From: an uncultured Draconibacterium sp.
GTDB taxonomy: Bacteria; Bacteroidota; Bacteroidia; Bacteroidales; Prolixibacteraceae
Direction of reading: 5' to 3'
Assembly (NCBI RefSeq): GCF_963676735.1
Contig: NZ_OY781464.1
Span: forward strand, 281,001 to 345,000
DNA length: 64,000 bases
Each line of letters begins with the position of its first letter. Position 1 is the first letter of the stretch. This document shows positions 63,402 through 64,000 of the stretch, piece by piece. The notes beneath the pieces were generated by a model. The model was not told the origin of the DNA and ran no database searches. It saw only the letters and a list, made by a program, of their open reading frames with translations. The position numbers and the translations under genes are program-made.

Positions 63402-64000
63402 ATGATTCAAAATCTGTTTGACACTTTTTATGCCTTGTCTGTTTTGCAGTGGACAGTAGTAGCCGTAGCCTTTTTTTTGTGGTTTGGGCGGTTTTTGTAT
63501 TTGTTGTTATTACCGCTTCGTCTGGTTTTTCGGAAATCCAACACTTCAGTTGAAAAGAAAGAACCTTTATCGGTTCTCGTATTGGTAAGAAACGAAGCAG
63601 AGAATTGCCGCGAAACCTTACCCCGCTTATTGAATTTAAAAGCTGAAGGACTGGAAGTTGTGGCCGTTGATGATTTTTCGCAAGACAACACCTTATCGGT
63701 TCTTGGTTTGCTTAAACAACAATACGGCAATTTAAAAATATCATCGCTTAGCCAGGAAACACGTTATTCTGAAAAACTGGCGCAAAACGTTGCTTTAAAA
63801 TCGGCAACTAACAATTGGGTGCTGGTGTACCCGGTGGCTGCGCAAAATGTTTCAGCTGAATGGTTGAGCGGAATGAGCAAGGTTGTTGGAACTGGCGTAG
63901 AAATAAAAATAGGTTATTCAACCATTGAGCCCCAAAAAGGCTGGTTTAATAAATTATACCGCATCGAGAATTTTTTTCAGCAGCTTGGCAGTGCCGGATA
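63402..64000 (+). CDS. family 2 glycosyltransferase, N-terminal part, cut by window edge
   Basis: The first 199 residues of a membrane-anchored GT2-type enzyme. It has an N-terminal membrane helix (about 16-38) followed by PLSVLVLVRNEAENCRETLPRLL (split by the GT-A fold start) and VVAVDDFSQDNT, the nucleotide-sugar binding strands. The frame is open through the right edge. The substrate and the C-terminal membrane helices cannot be seen. The ATG at 63402 gives the whole hydrophobic anchor. Confidence 0.85.
   Translation, partial: MIQNLFDTFYALSVLQWTVVAVAFFLWFGRFLYLLLLPLRLVFRKSNTSVEKKEPLSVLVLVRNEAENCRETLPRLLNLKAEGLEVVAVDDFSQDNTLSVLGLLKQQYGNLKISSLSQETRYSEKLAQNVALKSATNNWVLVYPVAAQNVSAEWLSGMSKVVGTGVEIKIGYSTIEPQKGWFNKLYRIENFFQQLGSAG

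Noticed and set aside
63428..63730. Minus-strand frame of 100 codons opposite the glycosyltransferase start
   Set aside because: It lies wholly within the better-supported glycosyltransferase frame on the plus strand.

Overview
The window looks like a chromosomal segment of a Bacteroidota bacterium, most likely a marine or anaerobic Marinilabiliales/Prolixibacteraceae-type organism (the family is an inference). The support is a type IX secretion/gliding gene set (a PorE-like OmpA lipoprotein, a PorP/SprF protein, a giant PKD protein with a type-B C-terminal sorting domain), lineage families such as DUF4294 and DUF2851, and many promoters with the Bacteroidota -7 box TAnnTTTG, often very close to the start codon. 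No rRNA, tRNA or CRISPR array was seen.

Bases 1 to about 35,000 form a visibly A/T-richer defence island made of several compact modules. (1) On the minus strand, 10162 down to 1186, a six-gene operon carries HsdM and HsdS but no HsdR. In place of HsdR there are a PD-(D/E)XK-like protein, a NERD-domain SF1 helicase, an unknown protein and a minimal RecQ-like SF2 helicase; a repeat-containing protein follows. (2) On the plus strand, 10.4-14.2 kb, there is an AAA ATPase with a WYL-domain regulator, a DnaQ-like exonuclease and a hypothetical protein. (3) A complete type I-like Zorya system (zorA, zorB, zorC, zorD) lies at 15.1-22.4 kb. (4) A DUF2130 protein, an HNH nuclease and an agmatine/peptidylarginine-deiminase-like enzyme follow at 22.5-25.3 kb. 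(5) A retron lies at 25.4-27.8 kb: a DnaB-like RecA-fold ATPase with an altered Walker A, a structured msr-msd RNA region with complementary a1/a2 ends, and a retron reverse transcriptase with a C-terminal extension. (6) On the minus strand, 34913 down to 27803, a tightly overlapping four-gene operon encodes an AlkB-type dioxygenase, a DUF1848 protein with a radical-SAM-like cysteine cluster, a 1517-residue methyltransferase-like/RecQ-like helicase fusion and a membrane-anchored coiled-coil protein. Modules 1 and 6 are the best candidates for undescribed systems; the retron effector is also unusual.

The island ends in a gene-poor stretch (34.9-35.5 kb) with a possible transposase remnant. The rest, 35.5-64 kb, is ordinary chromosomal DNA: the PorE-like lipoprotein; a minus-strand cluster of DUF2851, K+ channel, PQQ-like propeller and histidine kinase genes; TrmH-type methyltransferase and arginine deiminase; a DUF4294/ThpR/monooxygenase operon; a polyprenyl glycosylphosphotransferase and an oxidoreductase; Pcm and a metallo-beta-lactamase-fold hydrolase; GcvP; IspE; a small secreted W-rich repeat protein; PorP and a large T9SS cargo protein; an acyl-CoA carboxylase pair; a Tgt-LptF/G pair; and the start of a glycosyltransferase that runs off the right edge.
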